Assembly (NCBI GenBank): GCA_030426355.1
Contig: JAUHYQ010000003.1
Location: 62,001 to 126,000 of the forward strand
DNA: 64,000 nucleotides
Direction: 5' to 3'
Origin: Gammaproteobacteria bacterium
GTDB taxonomy: Bacteria > Pseudomonadota > Gammaproteobacteria > Steroidobacterales > GCA-2729495
A program made the translations under genes and the position numbers. Shown one piece after another: positions 8,937-18,824 of this stretch. The notes beneath the pieces are model-generated. The model saw only the letters and a program-made list of their open reading frames with translations, was not told the origin of the DNA and ran no database searches. The stretch's first letter is position 1, and each line of letters opens with the position of its first letter.

Positions 8937-10310
8937 CTACCGCATCGTGACGAGTTCCTCGGCCGAAGTCGGGTGAATGGCAACGGTGTCGTCCAGGTCT
9001 TTTTTGGTGGCACCCATTTTCACGGCGACTGCGAAGCCCTGCAAAATTTCGTCGCTGCTCTGCCCGATGATGTGTACACCAACCACACGCTCATCTTCGC
9101 CCGCACAAACCAGTTTTATGTCGGCGCGCACCTTGTGCTCCAACACACCGTAGTACAGCGGCGTGAAACCCGCGGTGTATACGGTCACTGCAGCATCACC
9201 AAATTTTGCGCGCGCCTGGGGTTCAGTCATGCCGACTGTGCCGATCGGCGGATGGCTGAATATCACCGTGGGAATGTTGTCGTAGTCGAGATAACGCCCT
9301 TCCATGCCGCCGAACACACGGTCACTCAAGCGACGCCCCGCCGCGATAGCGACAGGCGTCAGTTCAATCTGCCCGGTGACGTCGCCAATTGCATAGACAC
9401 CTTCAACATTGCTTTGCTGATACCGATCCACCTTCACATGGCCGCGCTCGGTGATTGCGACACCGGCACGATCAAGCCCAAGTTTTTCGGTCAGCGGACG
9501 ACGTCCGACAGCCCAGATTAGGGTATCGACAGGGCTGCCCTTGCTGCCGTTTTCAAACTGCAGCTGCAATCCGGCAGCGCCTGACTGCAATTCCGTGGGT
9601 ACGCTGTGCAAATTCACCGTGACATTGTGATTCACCAGCGCCGCGATCGCCGCCTGCTGCAACATCGGGTCGAGTGAGCGCAGAATGCTGTCATAGCGGG
9701 CGTAAAGATCCACGTCGGATCCTAGCGAGCTCAATACGCCGGCAAGTTCCACGGCAATATAGCCGCTGCCCACAACAGCGACGCGCTGCGGGCGCGTCTG
9801 CATGGCGAAAAACCCGTCAGACGTCACACCGAGTTCCGCACCCGGTAACTCGGGCACCACGGGCTCGCCACCGGTTGCAATAATAATGTGTGGTGCTGTG
9901 TAGTGAATGTCGCCGACGCGTACCGTATCTGAGTCGATAAACGCAGCCTCTCCGGTAACCCAGTCCACCGATTTGTTGGCCAGATTGCGATCATAAATGC
10001 CGTTCAGACGGGCGATGTATGCCTCGCGCCGGGCCACCAGGGCAGCCCAATCGTGGACCGGTTCATCAACCCGAAACCCGTAGTTGCCTGCATCCCGCAT
10101 TACCTGCGCAATCTCGGCAGCATGCCACATGACCTTTTTGGGCACGCAACCGACATTTACGCAGGTGCCGCCCAATTTGCCATCGCGTTCGATAACCAGA
10201 CAGCGCGCGCCGTACTCGGCCGCGCGTTGCGTGGCCGCCAGCCCGCCGCTGCCACCGCCTATGGCAATCAGGTCATAAGCGACCGGTTTATCTGCTTGCT
10301 CTTCTGTCAT
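8937..10310 (-). CDS. gor: Glutathione-disulfide reductase
   Basis: Start chosen at the ATG at 10310 ([10 protein letters not shown]), giving 457 residues; E. coli Gor has 450. The frame is open upstream to 10412, but that extension would run into the prlC start and has no homology. FAD-binding motif [10 protein letters not shown] at residues 17-26; redox-active disulfide [13 protein letters not shown] with Cys50 and Cys55; a second Rossmann motif [13 protein letters not shown]; and the C-terminal [10 protein letters not shown] containing the active-site His446 supplied to the partner subunit. The enzyme keeps glutathione reduced with NADPH in the cytoplasm. It is convergent with aroE (23 bp between stops) and divergent from prlC, with about 100 bp for both promoters. 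Confidence 0.95.
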   Translation of the reverse strand: MTEEQADKPVAYDLIAIGGGSGGLAATQRAAEYGARCLVIERDGKLGGTCVNVGCVPKKVMWHAAEIAQVMRDAGNYGFRVDEPVHDWAALVARREAYIARLNGIYDRNLANKSVDWVTGEAAFIDSDTVRVGDIHYTAPHIIIATGGEPVVPELPGAELGVTSDGFFAMQTRPQRVAVVGSGYIAVELAGVLSSLGSDVDLYARYDSILRSLDPMLQQAAIAALVNHNVTVNLHSVPTELQSGAAGLQLQFENGSKGSPVDTLIWAVGRRPLTEKLGLDRAGVAITERGHVKVDRYQQSNVEGVYAIGDVTGQIELTPVAIAAGRRLSDRVFGGMEGRYLDYDNIPTVIFSHPPIGTVGMTEPQARAKFGDAAVTVYTAGFTPLYYGVLEHKVRADIKLVCAGEDERVVGVHIIGQSSDEILQGFAVAVKMGATKKDLDDTVAIHPTSAEELVTMR

Positions 10311-10410
10311 AACCGCGAAATCCTCCGGCGCTAAGTATGCCCCAGCAAGGTCGCCGACCCCACCTGTGATAGCATTTCCGCCTTTCCACAACCGCTGACG
10401 CAGCCTTGCC

Positions 10411-12492
10411 ATGACGCACGCTACGACCCCGGCCAGTCACTCGGCCATAACCAATCCGTTACTCCATACGCAAGGCTTGCCGCCGTTCAGTCAGATTCGG
10501 CCGGAACACGTTGAGGCTGCACTGGATGAGACTCTGGCAAAAAGTCGTAAGGAGCTGGAACAGCTGCTCGAAGCCGATATGGTGCCCGACTTCGAAAACA
10601 CCATCCTGCCGCTGGAAGACCTGCACGAACGTCTGCATCGGGTCTGGTCGCCTGTCAGCCATCTGCAGATGGTGGCCAATTCCCCCGAGCTGCGCGAAGT
10701 GTACAACCGCTGCCTGCCGAAACTCTCGCGCTATTCCACGGAAATATCGCAGGACGAGCGGTTGTACCAGCTGTACAAGACGGTTGCAGAACAAAACAGC
10801 CCGTCTAATACAGAAGACGATCAACGTACACAATTGTTGCAGCATGCGCTGCGCGACTTTCATCTGGCGGGGGTTGACCTGCCAAAAGATAAAAAAGCAC
10901 GCTTTAAGCAAGTCATGGAAGACCTTTCCGGGTTGCATGCGAAGTTTGAGCAAAACGTGCTGGACTCTATGAGCGCATGGGAACACCACGAAATCAGTGC
11001 GCCGCGAGTGAGCGGCATACCCAACGCAGTGCTCGAAGTTGCTGCGGCCAATGCAGTCGAGCAAGGCAAAGACGGTTGGGTGCTGCGGCTGGATCAGCCA
11101 ACGTATGTGGCGGTGCTGACCTACGCCGATGACGATCGTCTGCGACAGGATTTCTACGAAGCCTGGGTTACCCGAGCCTCCGAACAAGGGCCAGTAGGCG
11201 GTGCCCATGACAACACACACGTCATGGAAGACATCATGGCATTGCGCCATGAGGCCGCCAATCTGGTGGGTTTCAGGAACTACGCCGAGTATGCGCTAGC
11301 AAGCCGGATGGCCGGTGACATCAACGAAGTCACCGAATTTCTGCTGCATCTCGCCGCGGTTGCCAAACCGGCCGCCGAGCGCGAACTCGCCGAGCTTCAG
11401 GCCTGGGTGGGCCGCCCGTTAAGCCCATGGGACATTGGCTATTATTCCGAGAAACTGCGGCTGGAACGCTTTTCTATCTCTGATGAAGAACTCCGTCCTT
11501 ATTTCCCGCTCCCGCGCGTGATGGACGGCCTGTTCAGCGTCATGGAAAAGCTCTACGGCATACGCGCACGCGAACAACATGACATTGATCGATGGCAAAA
11601 CGACGTTCACTACTACGCGCTAATCAACGACGCCGATGAAGAAATTGGCGGCTTTTTTATGGATATGTATGCTCGGCCAAACAAGCGGCCCGGCGCATGG
11701 ATGGATGAGTGCATACTACGCCGGCGTACTAACGGTGAAATTCAACTGCCCGTTGCGCATCTGGTGTGCAATCTGACTAAACCCACCGGCAATAAACCCG
11801 CGCAACTCAGTCATGACGAGATAGTCACGCTGTTTCACGAGTTCGGGCACACGCTGCACCACCTGCTGACGCGAGTCGACTATCCCAGCGTATCCGGAAT
11901 CAACGGCGTGCCGTGGGATGCGGTGGAACTGCCCAGCCAGTTCATGGAGAACTTCGCCTGGGATCCTGATGTCGTGCGCGGCATGTCACAACACGTGGAC
12001 ACCGGCAAGCCACTCCCGGAAGAGTTGCTCAACCAGCTGGAGGCGTCGCGGGTTTTTCAATCCGGGCTGCAGATGGTTCGTCAGGTGGAGTTTTCGTTAT
12101 TCGACTGGCGCATCCATTCCGAGTACGACCCCGCCAAAGGGCCGCGATTTCGCGAAATACTCGCACAGGTGCGTGACCGTGTGGCCGTTATCAAGCCACC
12201 CTCGTTCAGCCGCTTCGCTAATAGTTTTTCGCATATTTTCGGCGGTGGTTATGCCGCAGGCTACTACAGCTATAAGTGGGCCGAGGTGTTAGCCGCGGAT
12301 GCGTTTTCCGCGTTTGAAGAGCGCGGTTTGTTTGACCGCGAGATCGCTGATCGCTTCAGACAAAATATTCTCGAGATCGGCGGTACTCGTGATATTGGCG
12401 AAGCGTTTCGCATGTTTCGCGGCCGCGCGCCGCGCATTGAGCCGTTGCTGGCACAGGCCGGCATCAATACTCTGCCACCCGACAATTCTTAA
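10411..12492 (+). CDS. prlC: Oligopeptidase A (M3 metallopeptidase)
   Basis: 693 residues, against 680 for E. coli PrlC. The N-terminus reads TNPLL...[17 protein letters not shown], the usual oligopeptidase A opening; the first dozen residues are extra. The zinc site HEFGHTLHH is at residues 476-484, with the downstream Glu ligand expected in the following helix ([13 protein letters not shown]). The C-terminal [21 protein letters not shown] block is also family-typical. The cytoplasmic enzyme degrades short peptides, including cleaved signal peptides. It is divergent from gor and followed 41 bp later by xthA in the same direction. Confidence 0.96.
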   Translation: MTHATTPASHSAITNPLLHTQGLPPFSQIRPEHVEAALDETLAKSRKELEQLLEADMVPDFENTILPLEDLHERLHRVWSPVSHLQMVANSPELREVYNRCLPKLSRYSTEISQDERLYQLYKTVAEQNSPSNTEDDQRTQLLQHALRDFHLAGVDLPKDKKARFKQVMEDLSGLHAKFEQNVLDSMSAWEHHEISAPRVSGIPNAVLEVAAANAVEQGKDGWVLRLDQPTYVAVLTYADDDRLRQDFYEAWVTRASEQGPVGGAHDNTHVMEDIMALRHEAANLVGFRNYAEYALASRMAGDINEVTEFLLHLAAVAKPAAERELAELQAWVGRPLSPWDIGYYSEKLRLERFSISDEELRPYFPLPRVMDGLFSVMEKLYGIRAREQHDIDRWQNDVHYYALINDADEEIGGFFMDMYARPNKRPGAWMDECILRRRTNGEIQLPVAHLVCNLTKPTGNKPAQLSHDEIVTLFHEFGHTLHHLLTRVDYPSVSGINGVPWDAVELPSQFMENFAWDPDVVRGMSQHVDTGKPLPEELLNQLEASRVFQSGLQMVRQVEFSLFDWRIHSEYDPAKGPRFREILAQVRDRVAVIKPPSFSRFANSFSHIFGGGYAAGYYSYKWAEVLAADAFSAFEERGLFDREIADRFRQNILEIGGTRDIGEAFRMFRGRAPRIEPLLAQAGINTLPPDNS

Positions 12493-12533
12493 TTTATTTT
12501 TTAATTCAATTAGATAACAAGGTTTTCCGCACG

Positions 12534-13298
12534 ATGAAAGTTGCCAGCTGGAATGTCAATTCCATTCGCGTACGTGAACAGCAGGTGCTCGACTGGCTTG
12601 AAACAGAACAACCTGATGTATTGGGTTTGCAGGAAATAAAAATGCCCACCGAGGCATTTCCTGCCGAGACCTTTGCCGAGATCGGTTATCACAGCGCTGT
12701 TGAAGGGCAGAAGACATATAACGGCGTTGCACTGCTGTCGCGCATGGAGGGGGCTGACATCCATCGTGCCCTGCCCGCATTTTCGGATCCGCAAAAACGC
12801 GTCATAGCGGGTACATTCAACGGCGTTCGCGTTATTAATTTATACGTGCCGAATGGCAAGGCCGTTGGCGACGAAAAATACGAATACAAACTGAGCTGGC
12901 TCAAAGCGCTGCATGACTGGGTCGACACGGAACTGGCACAGCATGACAAGGTTATAGTGATGGGCGATTTCAACATCGCACCGGATGACCGCGACGTTCA
13001 CGACCCGGAGGCGTGGGCCGGCAAAATACTATGCAGCGACGCCGAGCGTGCGGCGCTGAATGACTTGCTGGCGCTCGGGCTCAGGGACAGTTTCCGCCTG
13101 TTCGAACAAGACGCAGCGCTGTTTAGTTGGTGGGATTACCGTCAGGCAGGTTTTCGACGCAACCTGGGTTTGCGTATTGATCTGTTGCTGGTCTCCCAGG
13201 CTGTGGCTAACGGCTGCATCGCGAGTCGCATTGACAAGGAACCGCGCGCGCTGGAACGCCCTTCCGATCACGCACCGGTGATCGTGGAGTTTGCCTAG
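12534..13298 (+). CDS. xthA: Exodeoxyribonuclease III
   Basis: 254 residues, of the endonuclease/exonuclease/phosphatase fold. It opens with MKVASWNVNSIRVR, then has the metal-binding Glu in LGLQEIKM, the NGVALLSR block, the catalytic VMGDFNIAPDDRDVHDP segment, WDYRQAGFRRNLGLRIDLLL, and the final SDHAPVIVEF with the catalytic His. The enzyme acts on apurinic/apyrimidinic sites and 3' blocking groups in base-excision repair. Length and motif order fit the Neale/XthA family. It ends 3 bp before the end of the convergent LLM gene. Confidence 0.94.
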   Translation: MKVASWNVNSIRVREQQVLDWLETEQPDVLGLQEIKMPTEAFPAETFAEIGYHSAVEGQKTYNGVALLSRMEGADIHRALPAFSDPQKRVIAGTFNGVRVINLYVPNGKAVGDEKYEYKLSWLKALHDWVDTELAQHDKVIVMGDFNIAPDDRDVHDPEAWAGKILCSDAERAALNDLLALGLRDSFRLFEQDAALFSWWDYRQAGFRRNLGLRIDLLLVSQAVANGCIASRIDKEPRALERPSDHAPVIVEFA

Positions 13299-13301
13299 CC
13301 G

Positions 13302-14387
13302 TCAGCGCACCGCCGGCAACACGTGCTCGCCGATCAGCTTAAGGCCATCCATCGGATTATCGAACAGGCGCAGGTCAAGCTCGGTCAGGCCGGCAGCCGC
13401 CATCGCCTTATAGCGCTCAACTTCCCGTTCTATGGCATCGAGCCCCCCGGCTGATGCCATGCCAGCGATCAGACGGTTGATCAAATCTTCCGGCACACCC
13501 TCGATGTTGCCGCTGCGGGTTCGGAAGGCCACGCGGAACGATTCCCAGTTATCGATAATGTTGTCGACCTCGGCATCGTCGTGACAAAACGGCCGGATGT
13601 GCTCACGCACCTGACCAATAATCGCTCCGCGCCAGATCAGCTCGCGACGAGCCTCGTACATGGAAACCTCGGGGTCGGGCTTGATGTGCCAGGCCCAGAA
13701 ATTACCAACGCGAAAATCCGTTGCCGGTTCTTCGCGGCGCCCCAGGCCAATGCGAATCTGCTCCATTATCTCGGGCAGCATAGCCACCGTGGCATCACTG
13801 ATCTGGATACCGTCAGCAACGCGGCCGCCCATGCGACACATCATGGGTGCAGTCGAGCAACTATAGATAAGGGGCCCGGGCTGCTTGGCCCACATCATGC
13901 CGAACGGTCGCCGTATATTGAACACGCGGCCTTCATAGCCCATAAAGAACTTGCCCGAGCGCGCCTGCTGCAGAATTTCTATGCATTCGACCACGCCGAC
14001 CACGCGGCGATCCGGTTCGACGGTGCCCTTTACCGGATGTTTATATGGCCACGGTTCTGCGCCATCGGCCGGACGCCAAGCTATGGCACCCAGCGGGCCT
14101 CCGCCTGCGCTAACGGCGATCATCGCCCGACCGTTACTCATTTCATTCAGCGTCAAAATAGCATTCGCCATCTTAAGCGGATGCATCTCCCACGGACTAA
14201 CGGCCAGCGGCCCAAGCAAAATCTTGCTGGTTGCAGCTGCGGCGGGTGCAAGCGACAGGAACGGGTCATAATGCATGTGGTAGTTGGATGACCACATGGC
14301 ACGCACGCCAAGCCGTTCCGCCTCAACAGCGAGTTCAGCAAACTGCTGCGGCGTGACGTCGGGCTCAAGAATAATATTGATATCCAT
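13302..14387 (-). CDS. LLM class flavin-dependent oxidoreductase (luciferase-like)
   Basis: 361 residues with the bacterial luciferase-like TIM-barrel pattern: DVTPQQFAELAVEAERLGV near the N-terminus, SKILLGPLAVSPWEMHPLKMA, and NEMSNGRAMIAVSAGGG around residues 85-101, typical of FMN- or F420-dependent members. There is no signal peptide, so it is presumably cytoplasmic. The ATG lies 3 bases after the stop of the TPP enzyme gene, making it the last gene of a tightly packed four-gene operon. Family members carry out flavin- or F420-dependent oxidations and reductions; the substrate cannot be told. F420-type enzymes would need F420 synthesis genes, none of which are in this window. Confidence 0.85.
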   Translation of the reverse strand: MDINIILEPDVTPQQFAELAVEAERLGVRAMWSSNYHMHYDPFLSLAPAAAATSKILLGPLAVSPWEMHPLKMANAILTLNEMSNGRAMIAVSAGGGPLGAIAWRPADGAEPWPYKHPVKGTVEPDRRVVGVVECIEILQQARSGKFFMGYEGRVFNIRRPFGMMWAKQPGPLIYSCSTAPMMCRMGGRVADGIQISDATVAMLPEIMEQIRIGLGRREEPATDFRVGNFWAWHIKPDPEVSMYEARRELIWRGAIIGQVREHIRPFCHDDAEVDNIIDNWESFRVAFRTRSGNIEGVPEDLINRLIAGMASAGGLDAIEREVERYKAMAAAGLTELDLRLFDNPMDGLKLIGEHVLPAVR

Positions 14388-14390
14388 GCG

Positions 14391-16295
14391 TTAAACCTTG
14401 CGGGTACGGTTACGGGCTATGGAAATATCGGGGTGCCAGGTGGACTCCGCGCCAGGTCCACGACGTGCAATCGAAGCATCGATCATAAAGGGTCGCCCCT
14501 CTTTGGTTGCGGCAACGGCCCGCCGCACAACTTTGTTGATATCGCTCGGCTTCTCCAGCTTCGAGCCGGCAATGCCGAAACCTTTGGCAATATCGACAAA
14601 GCTGATGTCGGGGTTGCCGAGATAGCAGGACATGTCTTTCCAGGATTTGCTGTCTTGCCGTGCCAGCGGTGAGAACAGCGCGATGCGGCCGCGTTCGCCG
14701 TCATAGCTGTGGTTATTGAACACCACGAATATGACCGGCACCTCGTAACGCGCGGCCGTCCACAGCGCCTCGATCTGTCCGAACAGCATCGCGCCATCGC
14801 CAATCATCGCCACGACCTGCCGGTCAGGCTGGGCCATCTTTGCGCCGATGGACGCGCCTATGCCCCAGCCCAGCGCATATCCGGTGGTGGGCCCGATCAC
14901 CTGCTTTTTACCGGGCGCAAAAGTCATCCAGTTTTGCGGGTCGCGGCCCCCCGTTTCAACCACCACGATGGCATCTTCTTCGAGCAGCGCGTCCATCTCG
15001 TAACACAATCGCTCCGCCGCTACAGGCGACGAGTTCCAGGTCTTTTCTGCCCGTTTGAGCATGCGCTCGCGGGAACGCTGGTAATCGGTTTCGGCTTTAG
15101 CCATGCGCGGCTCCCGCAGGGCTTTACGCTGGCTATCGGTACTGCGTGCCTTAATTGCGTCTATCAATGCGCGAGTGGTTTCACCCATGCCGGCGGCAAT
15201 TGCAATATCGGTAGGATAGCGGTTGGCGATTACGTCGTATTCCAGCCGGGCATTAATGACTGTGGCTTTATCACTCACCGGCTGGGTGATAATGGATTCG
15301 TCCGGCATCAGCGCGCCAAGGTTCAAAAACACATCGGCGCGCCGCACACCCCCCGGAAAACCCATACCGGCAAAACCGCGAAACAGCGGATGAGCGTACG
15401 GGAAATCACCAAACACGCTGAAACCCTGTGAGACCGGGATACCGAGCAACTCAGCAAGTTCCAGCACATCCGGTGCAGCGCCGGCACGCGTGACTTCAGA
15501 GCCGACATTGATCATCGGGCTCTTGGCATTCAGCAACAAATCGGCCGCACGCTCTATTAGCTCGGGCTGCGGTGCCATTTCGACAGGCACGCGAAAACTG
15601 TCTTGCGAATAAATCGTCTGCGTAATGTTCTGCGTACCGAGTATGTCACGGGGAATCTTGATATAGACGGGGCCACCGGGCGGAGTGCCGGCCAACTTGA
15701 AACCGCGCCGGGTCATTTCCCCAATTCGATCCGCGTGCGTTATCTTCCAGCGCCACTTGGTGAACTGTTCCGTCGGCTGCAACCAGTCAGCAACCTGCTG
15801 AAAGCCATCACGCCCGGTTTGGTTGCTCGCCTGTCCATCGGAAAAAACCAGCAACGACGAACGGTCTTTCCAGGCGTTATACAAATTGCACAGGGTATTC
15901 GGCATACCAATACTCGGCATAAACAGCGCCGCGGTTCGACCGCTGGCCAGCTCATAGCCATGCGCAATAGCGGTGGCCTGGCCTTCCTGCAACGCGATAA
16001 TGAGCTTCATGTCGGGACGCTGCCCGACCGCGTCATAAAATGTCGCCTGTCCGGTGGAGTTGGCGTCGAACACATACTCGACGCCGGCTGCCTGCAAGCA
16101 CTCAGCCACGATCTCACCGCCGTTGCCGGTAAATTCGTAGCCTCCGGGGGCAGGGCCTTCGGCGGCATGCGCCACCGAACTGAGCACCGATTCGGCCGCG
16201 GCAGAACTAAAGCCCATGGCCAGCATGGCACGACCAAAGTCGCGCCGGGATAACTCATTGTCGAGTAACTTCTTGACCAGTTCGCGCATACTCAT
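14391..16295 (-). CDS. Thiamine-pyrophosphate-dependent enzyme (acetolactate synthase-like) with Tat-like leader
   Basis: 634 residues from the ATG at 16295. All three TPP-enzyme domains are visible: the N-terminal Pyr domain with the TPP-activating Glu104 in ALQEGQATAIAHGYE, a central domain, and a C-terminal PP domain with GDGAMLFGQIEALW (near residue 499) and the matching NN about 28 residues later. Ahead of the Pyr domain lie about 45 extra residues with an SRRDFGRAML motif and a small-residue stretch ending AHA, resembling a twin-arginine signal with a weak hydrophobic core. The ATG overlaps the upstream stop (ATGA). A GGAGGAG Shine-Dalgarno at 16298-16304 is spaced better (8 nt) for a second ATG at 16289, which may be the true start. 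Substrate unknown; oxalyl-CoA decarboxylase- or benzoylformate decarboxylase-like chemistry is possible. Confidence 0.85.
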   Translation of the reverse strand: MSMRELVKKLLDNELSRRDFGRAMLAMGFSSAAAESVLSSVAHAAEGPAPGGYEFTGNGGEIVAECLQAAGVEYVFDANSTGQATFYDAVGQRPDMKLIIALQEGQATAIAHGYELASGRTAALFMPSIGMPNTLCNLYNAWKDRSSLLVFSDGQASNQTGRDGFQQVADWLQPTEQFTKWRWKITHADRIGEMTRRGFKLAGTPPGGPVYIKIPRDILGTQNITQTIYSQDSFRVPVEMAPQPELIERAADLLLNAKSPMINVGSEVTRAGAAPDVLELAELLGIPVSQGFSVFGDFPYAHPLFRGFAGMGFPGGVRRADVFLNLGALMPDESIITQPVSDKATVINARLEYDVIANRYPTDIAIAAGMGETTRALIDAIKARSTDSQRKALREPRMAKAETDYQRSRERMLKRAEKTWNSSPVAAERLCYEMDALLEEDAIVVVETGGRDPQNWMTFAPGKKQVIGPTTGYALGWGIGASIGAKMAQPDRQVVAMIGDGAMLFGQIEALWTAARYEVPVIFVVFNNHSYDGERGRIALFSPLARQDSKSWKDMSCYLGNPDISFVDIAKGFGIAGSKLEKPSDINKVVRRAVAATKEGRPFMIDASIARRGPGAESTWHPDISIARNRTRKV

Positions 16296-16546
16296 CGCTC
16301 CTCCGCGACACGTCGATGTTGGCGTTTGCGGGCATATATCCACAAAACGCGCGACATCACAAAACTGATAAAACCGACAAACATGGTGTCGATCATCAGG
16401 ACTCCAGTGGCGCCGTTTTCCGGGCCCAGCGCCAAAAATTCATACACCGACTTCAGAAACACAGTGCCAAACAGCAGTGCACAAAGGCCCAACATGATCG
16501 AAGCTGCTTTAGCTGCGAGCGTCGCCCAGTCAGTTCGCTCAGGCAT
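16292..16546 (-). CDS. Small two-helix membrane protein of the TPP-enzyme operon
   Basis: 84 residues starting MPERTDWATL. An in-frame extension upstream to 16621 overlaps the thioesterase gene and is less likely. Two hydrophobic helices are visible at about residues 13-37 and 47-70, followed by a basic tail (RKRQHRRVAEER), suggesting both ends in the cytoplasm. It overlaps the thioesterase stop by 8 bp and its own stop overlaps the TPP enzyme start as ATGA, so all three are translationally coupled. No family recognised. Given its place it could be a membrane anchor or a transporter subunit for the neighbouring enzymes; this is inference only. Confidence 0.7.
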   Translation of the reverse strand: MPERTDWATLAAKAASIMLGLCALLFGTVFLKSVYEFLALGPENGATGVLMIDTMFVGFISFVMSRVLWIYARKRQHRRVAEER

Positions 16547-17021
16547 CGTGCCACTCCATAGGGACGCGCACGGCAACCATGTTGCTTGTTGTGCAGACCT
16601 TATCGCCAGACAGTAACTCACACGTCACCACCGATTTTCTGGCGGTGCTGTCGACGACACGGGCGCGCAATGTCACCGGGCGACCAAGCTGGGCGGGCGC
16701 TTTGTAATTCAGTTCGAACCTGCCCGTGACGTACCAGATTTTGGGCTCACCACCGAATTCGCGACCGGCATCCCGGTAGGCCTGCGCAATTGCCGTAATG
16801 ACTGAGTGACAATCCATAATTGTGGCAATGATTCCGCCGTTAAGGATGTTTGCTGAACCGGCATTGTGATGCGGCGCGCCATGAAACTCGCACACTGCCT
16901 CGTCCGATGCGCTGTCCGACCAATAGCTCTTAATCCGCAAACCGTGCGGGTTATCGGGGCCGCAACCGAAACAGGAATTGTCCGGCATCAGATCCTGAAA
17001 CGCGGATCCGTCTGTGTTCAC
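16539..17021 (-). CDS. Hotdog-fold thioesterase (PaaI-like)
   Basis: 160 residues, starting with GTG at 17021, preceded by a GGAAG-type ribosome binding site. The sequence opens with a CFGCGPDNPHGLRI motif common in PaaI/YbgC-like hotdog proteins and contains the hotdog helix segment NILNGGIIATIMDCHSVI, in which Asn/Gly and Asp are the usual acyl-CoA thioesterase positions, then FELNYKAPAQLGRPVTLRARV. It likely hydrolyses an acyl-CoA. It is the first gene of the operon that continues with the small membrane protein, the TPP enzyme and the LLM oxidoreductase, which suggests that the pathway passes through a CoA thioester. The 170-bp divergent gap to the HD-domain gene should hold the operon promoter. 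Confidence 0.83.
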   Translation of the reverse strand: MNTDGSAFQDLMPDNSCFGCGPDNPHGLRIKSYWSDSASDEAVCEFHGAPHHNAGSANILNGGIIATIMDCHSVITAIAQAYRDAGREFGGEPKIWYVTGRFELNYKAPAQLGRPVTLRARVVDSTARKSVVTCELLSGDKVCTTSNMVAVRVPMEWHDA

Positions 17022-17209
17022 CTCGCTTCCCCCGTGGTTATCGCTGTTCTGTTCATTGCGCAGATAGACACAGTTTACGGTGCTTTTCGCGGCTTATTTA
17101 ACATTGTCTGGCCTTATCCACCGTGTGAAAATGCTTTTCCATAATCTGCCGCCTGCCGGAGTCCCTTTGGCAGCGGCAGATTCAGGGGGGATTGCTTAGG
17201 CGACTGGCG

Positions 17210-18277
17210 ATGAGCGTGGACACGCACAGCAAGGGAGCAATGGCGGCCATTATGGCAGCGCCGCAGGTACGCCGTTTTGATTACGACGTCACCAATACCG
17301 TCAACGTCAGCTGCATCGACGAAGTGCGCAGCGCCACCCGAGAGATCCTCTATCAAACATGGCCGGGCGCGAGCTTCGACGAGCTTTGGCTCGCCTTTCA
17401 CGATTTCGAACTGTTGTTTAAAGGGCGCATGCCCGGTTATGAAGGCTGCGACACGGTTTATCACGACATTCAGCATACCCTGGACATGACGCTCGCCACC
17501 GCACGACTGCTCGCAGGATATGAAATCAGTGTGGATCAGGCAGAGCAACTGGGGCCTGATCGTGCAGTACTGGGCATTATTTGTGCACTGTTTCACGACG
17601 CGGGATACATCCGCGAAAGCGTTGACCGTGAGCACCGCAACGGCGCTGAGCTTACCAACTGCCATATCGCGCGGGGTGCAGTAATGGTGAGCAGTTACCT
17701 GTGGCGCATAGGGCTGGGGTCTTACGCAGCACGGGCCGCAGAGATTCTGCACTTCACCGGCTATGAAAAGCCCCTGGACGAAATTGTACTCGACGACCCG
17801 CTCGACAGCATGGTCGGACACCTGCTGGGCACGGGCGATCTGATCGCGCAAATGGCGGATCGCTGCTATCTGGAGAAATGCCGTGATCGTCTGTATCTGG
17901 AATTTGTGCTGGCCGGGATCGCCATCGAAGACGGTGATAACGGCACCCGCACCGTGCGCTATCAGTCAGGCATAGATTTGCTGCTGCAAACGCCGGACTT
18001 CTATCGCAACGTTGTAAAAAAACGTTTGGATCAGGATTTTAATAAGGCCTATCGCTACGTCGAAGCCTTGTATAACGGCCAGAACCCTTACCTCGCATTC
18101 ATTGAACGCAATATTGCTTATCTGGAACACATTATCGAAACCGGTGAGTGGCCTGCGCTGCGGCGTTCACCACCGTGTTTTACGGTGAACGACGATCCGG
18201 TGCTTGCCGCAAATATTCTGGTCAATCAAAAGTTGGACAATTTGCGCAAGGCGCCGAAAGTGCTTGCCACAGCCTGA
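17210..18277 (+). CDS. HD-domain phosphohydrolase/phosphodiesterase-like protein
   Basis: About 355 residues from the ATG at 17210; a TTG at 17192 and an ATG at 17240 (with AGGGAG four bases upstream) are alternatives. Counting from 17210, metal-binding residues of the HD/PDEase superfamily appear as YHDIQHTLDM (His85, His89) and ALFHDAGY (His129-Asp130), followed by a later HF and an Asp in LLGTGDLIAQMADR. The spacing resembles class I cyclic-nucleotide phosphodiesterases and related bacterial HD proteins. No signal peptide or membrane segment is seen. It is divergent from the thioesterase operon and convergent with the cupin gene. The substrate (nucleotide, cyclic nucleotide or other) cannot be told. 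Confidence 0.75.
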   Translation: MSVDTHSKGAMAAIMAAPQVRRFDYDVTNTVNVSCIDEVRSATREILYQTWPGASFDELWLAFHDFELLFKGRMPGYEGCDTVYHDIQHTLDMTLATARLLAGYEISVDQAEQLGPDRAVLGIICALFHDAGYIRESVDREHRNGAELTNCHIARGAVMVSSYLWRIGLGSYAARAAEILHFTGYEKPLDEIVLDDPLDSMVGHLLGTGDLIAQMADRCYLEKCRDRLYLEFVLAGIAIEDGDNGTRTVRYQSGIDLLLQTPDFYRNVVKKRLDQDFNKAYRYVEALYNGQNPYLAFIERNIAYLEHIIETGEWPALRRSPPCFTVNDDPVLAANILVNQKLDNLRKAPKVLATA

Positions 18278-18327
18278 CGGACGATAAACACCCTTAAACC
18301 ACGTTGGTGCTCGTCAGGATTGCGGCG

Positions 18328-18810
18328 CTATTCTTCGCCGTCCCAGTAACCAACCGAATTGGGTTTATAAAAACCGCTGACACCGGCTTTCCCCGATGAC
18401 CAGAAATCTTTAGAACCCAGTACACCGAGCTTGCCGGAATCAGGGTAGTGCACCACCTCGGGCATAATCATCGTCGACATGCAAAGATAGACCAGTGGCT
18501 CGTCACCGTTATTGATCAGCACATGCGCGTGCTGCTCGCCCCGCGGCAGCATAATGAAATCACCCGCGCACACCGGAGCCGTCTCGTCGCCGATGGTTAG
18601 CGCACCGCTCCCCGAAACAATAAACAGGGCCTCGTCATTAGCCAGATGAGCATGCTTGGGAAATGCGCGCTTACCTGGATCCACTTTGAATGCGCCGCAG
18701 CCCAGCCCGTTGTCGTCGTTGAGGTCGGTCAGCGGAATGTGCCCGCGCTGAAATTTATCGCCTTGGGAAGTCTCTCGCCATTCGGCGGTATATATGTTTG
18801 TTTTTTTCAT
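18328..18810 (-). CDS. Cupin-domain protein
   Basis: 160 residues from the ATG at 18810 (MKKTNIYTAEW). The frame is open a further 13 codons, but those overlap the peptidase gene upstream. A single cupin barrel is clear: motif 1 FPKHAHLANDEALFIVSG with His53, His55 and Glu60; motif 2 FIMLPRGEQHAHVLIN with His94 and His96. Together these can bind a divalent metal. The C-terminus has a Trp/Gly-rich tail. Cupins of this type occur as small isomerases, dioxygenases or sugar-binding proteins; function is not assignable. It is the last gene of a - strand run starting with the GSDH-type gene at 23815. Confidence 0.8.
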   Translation of the reverse strand: MKKTNIYTAEWRETSQGDKFQRGHIPLTDLNDDNGLGCGAFKVDPGKRAFPKHAHLANDEALFIVSGSGALTIGDETAPVCAGDFIMLPRGEQHAHVLINNGDEPLVYLCMSTMIMPEVVHYPDSGKLGVLGSKDFWSSGKAGVSGFYKPNSVGYWDGEE

Positions 18811-18824
18811 TCTGTAAGGCTTGA

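Noticed and set aside
13581-15431. Two long + strand frames antisense to the LLM and TPP genes
   Set aside because: Composition-driven shadows of genes with clear motifs.
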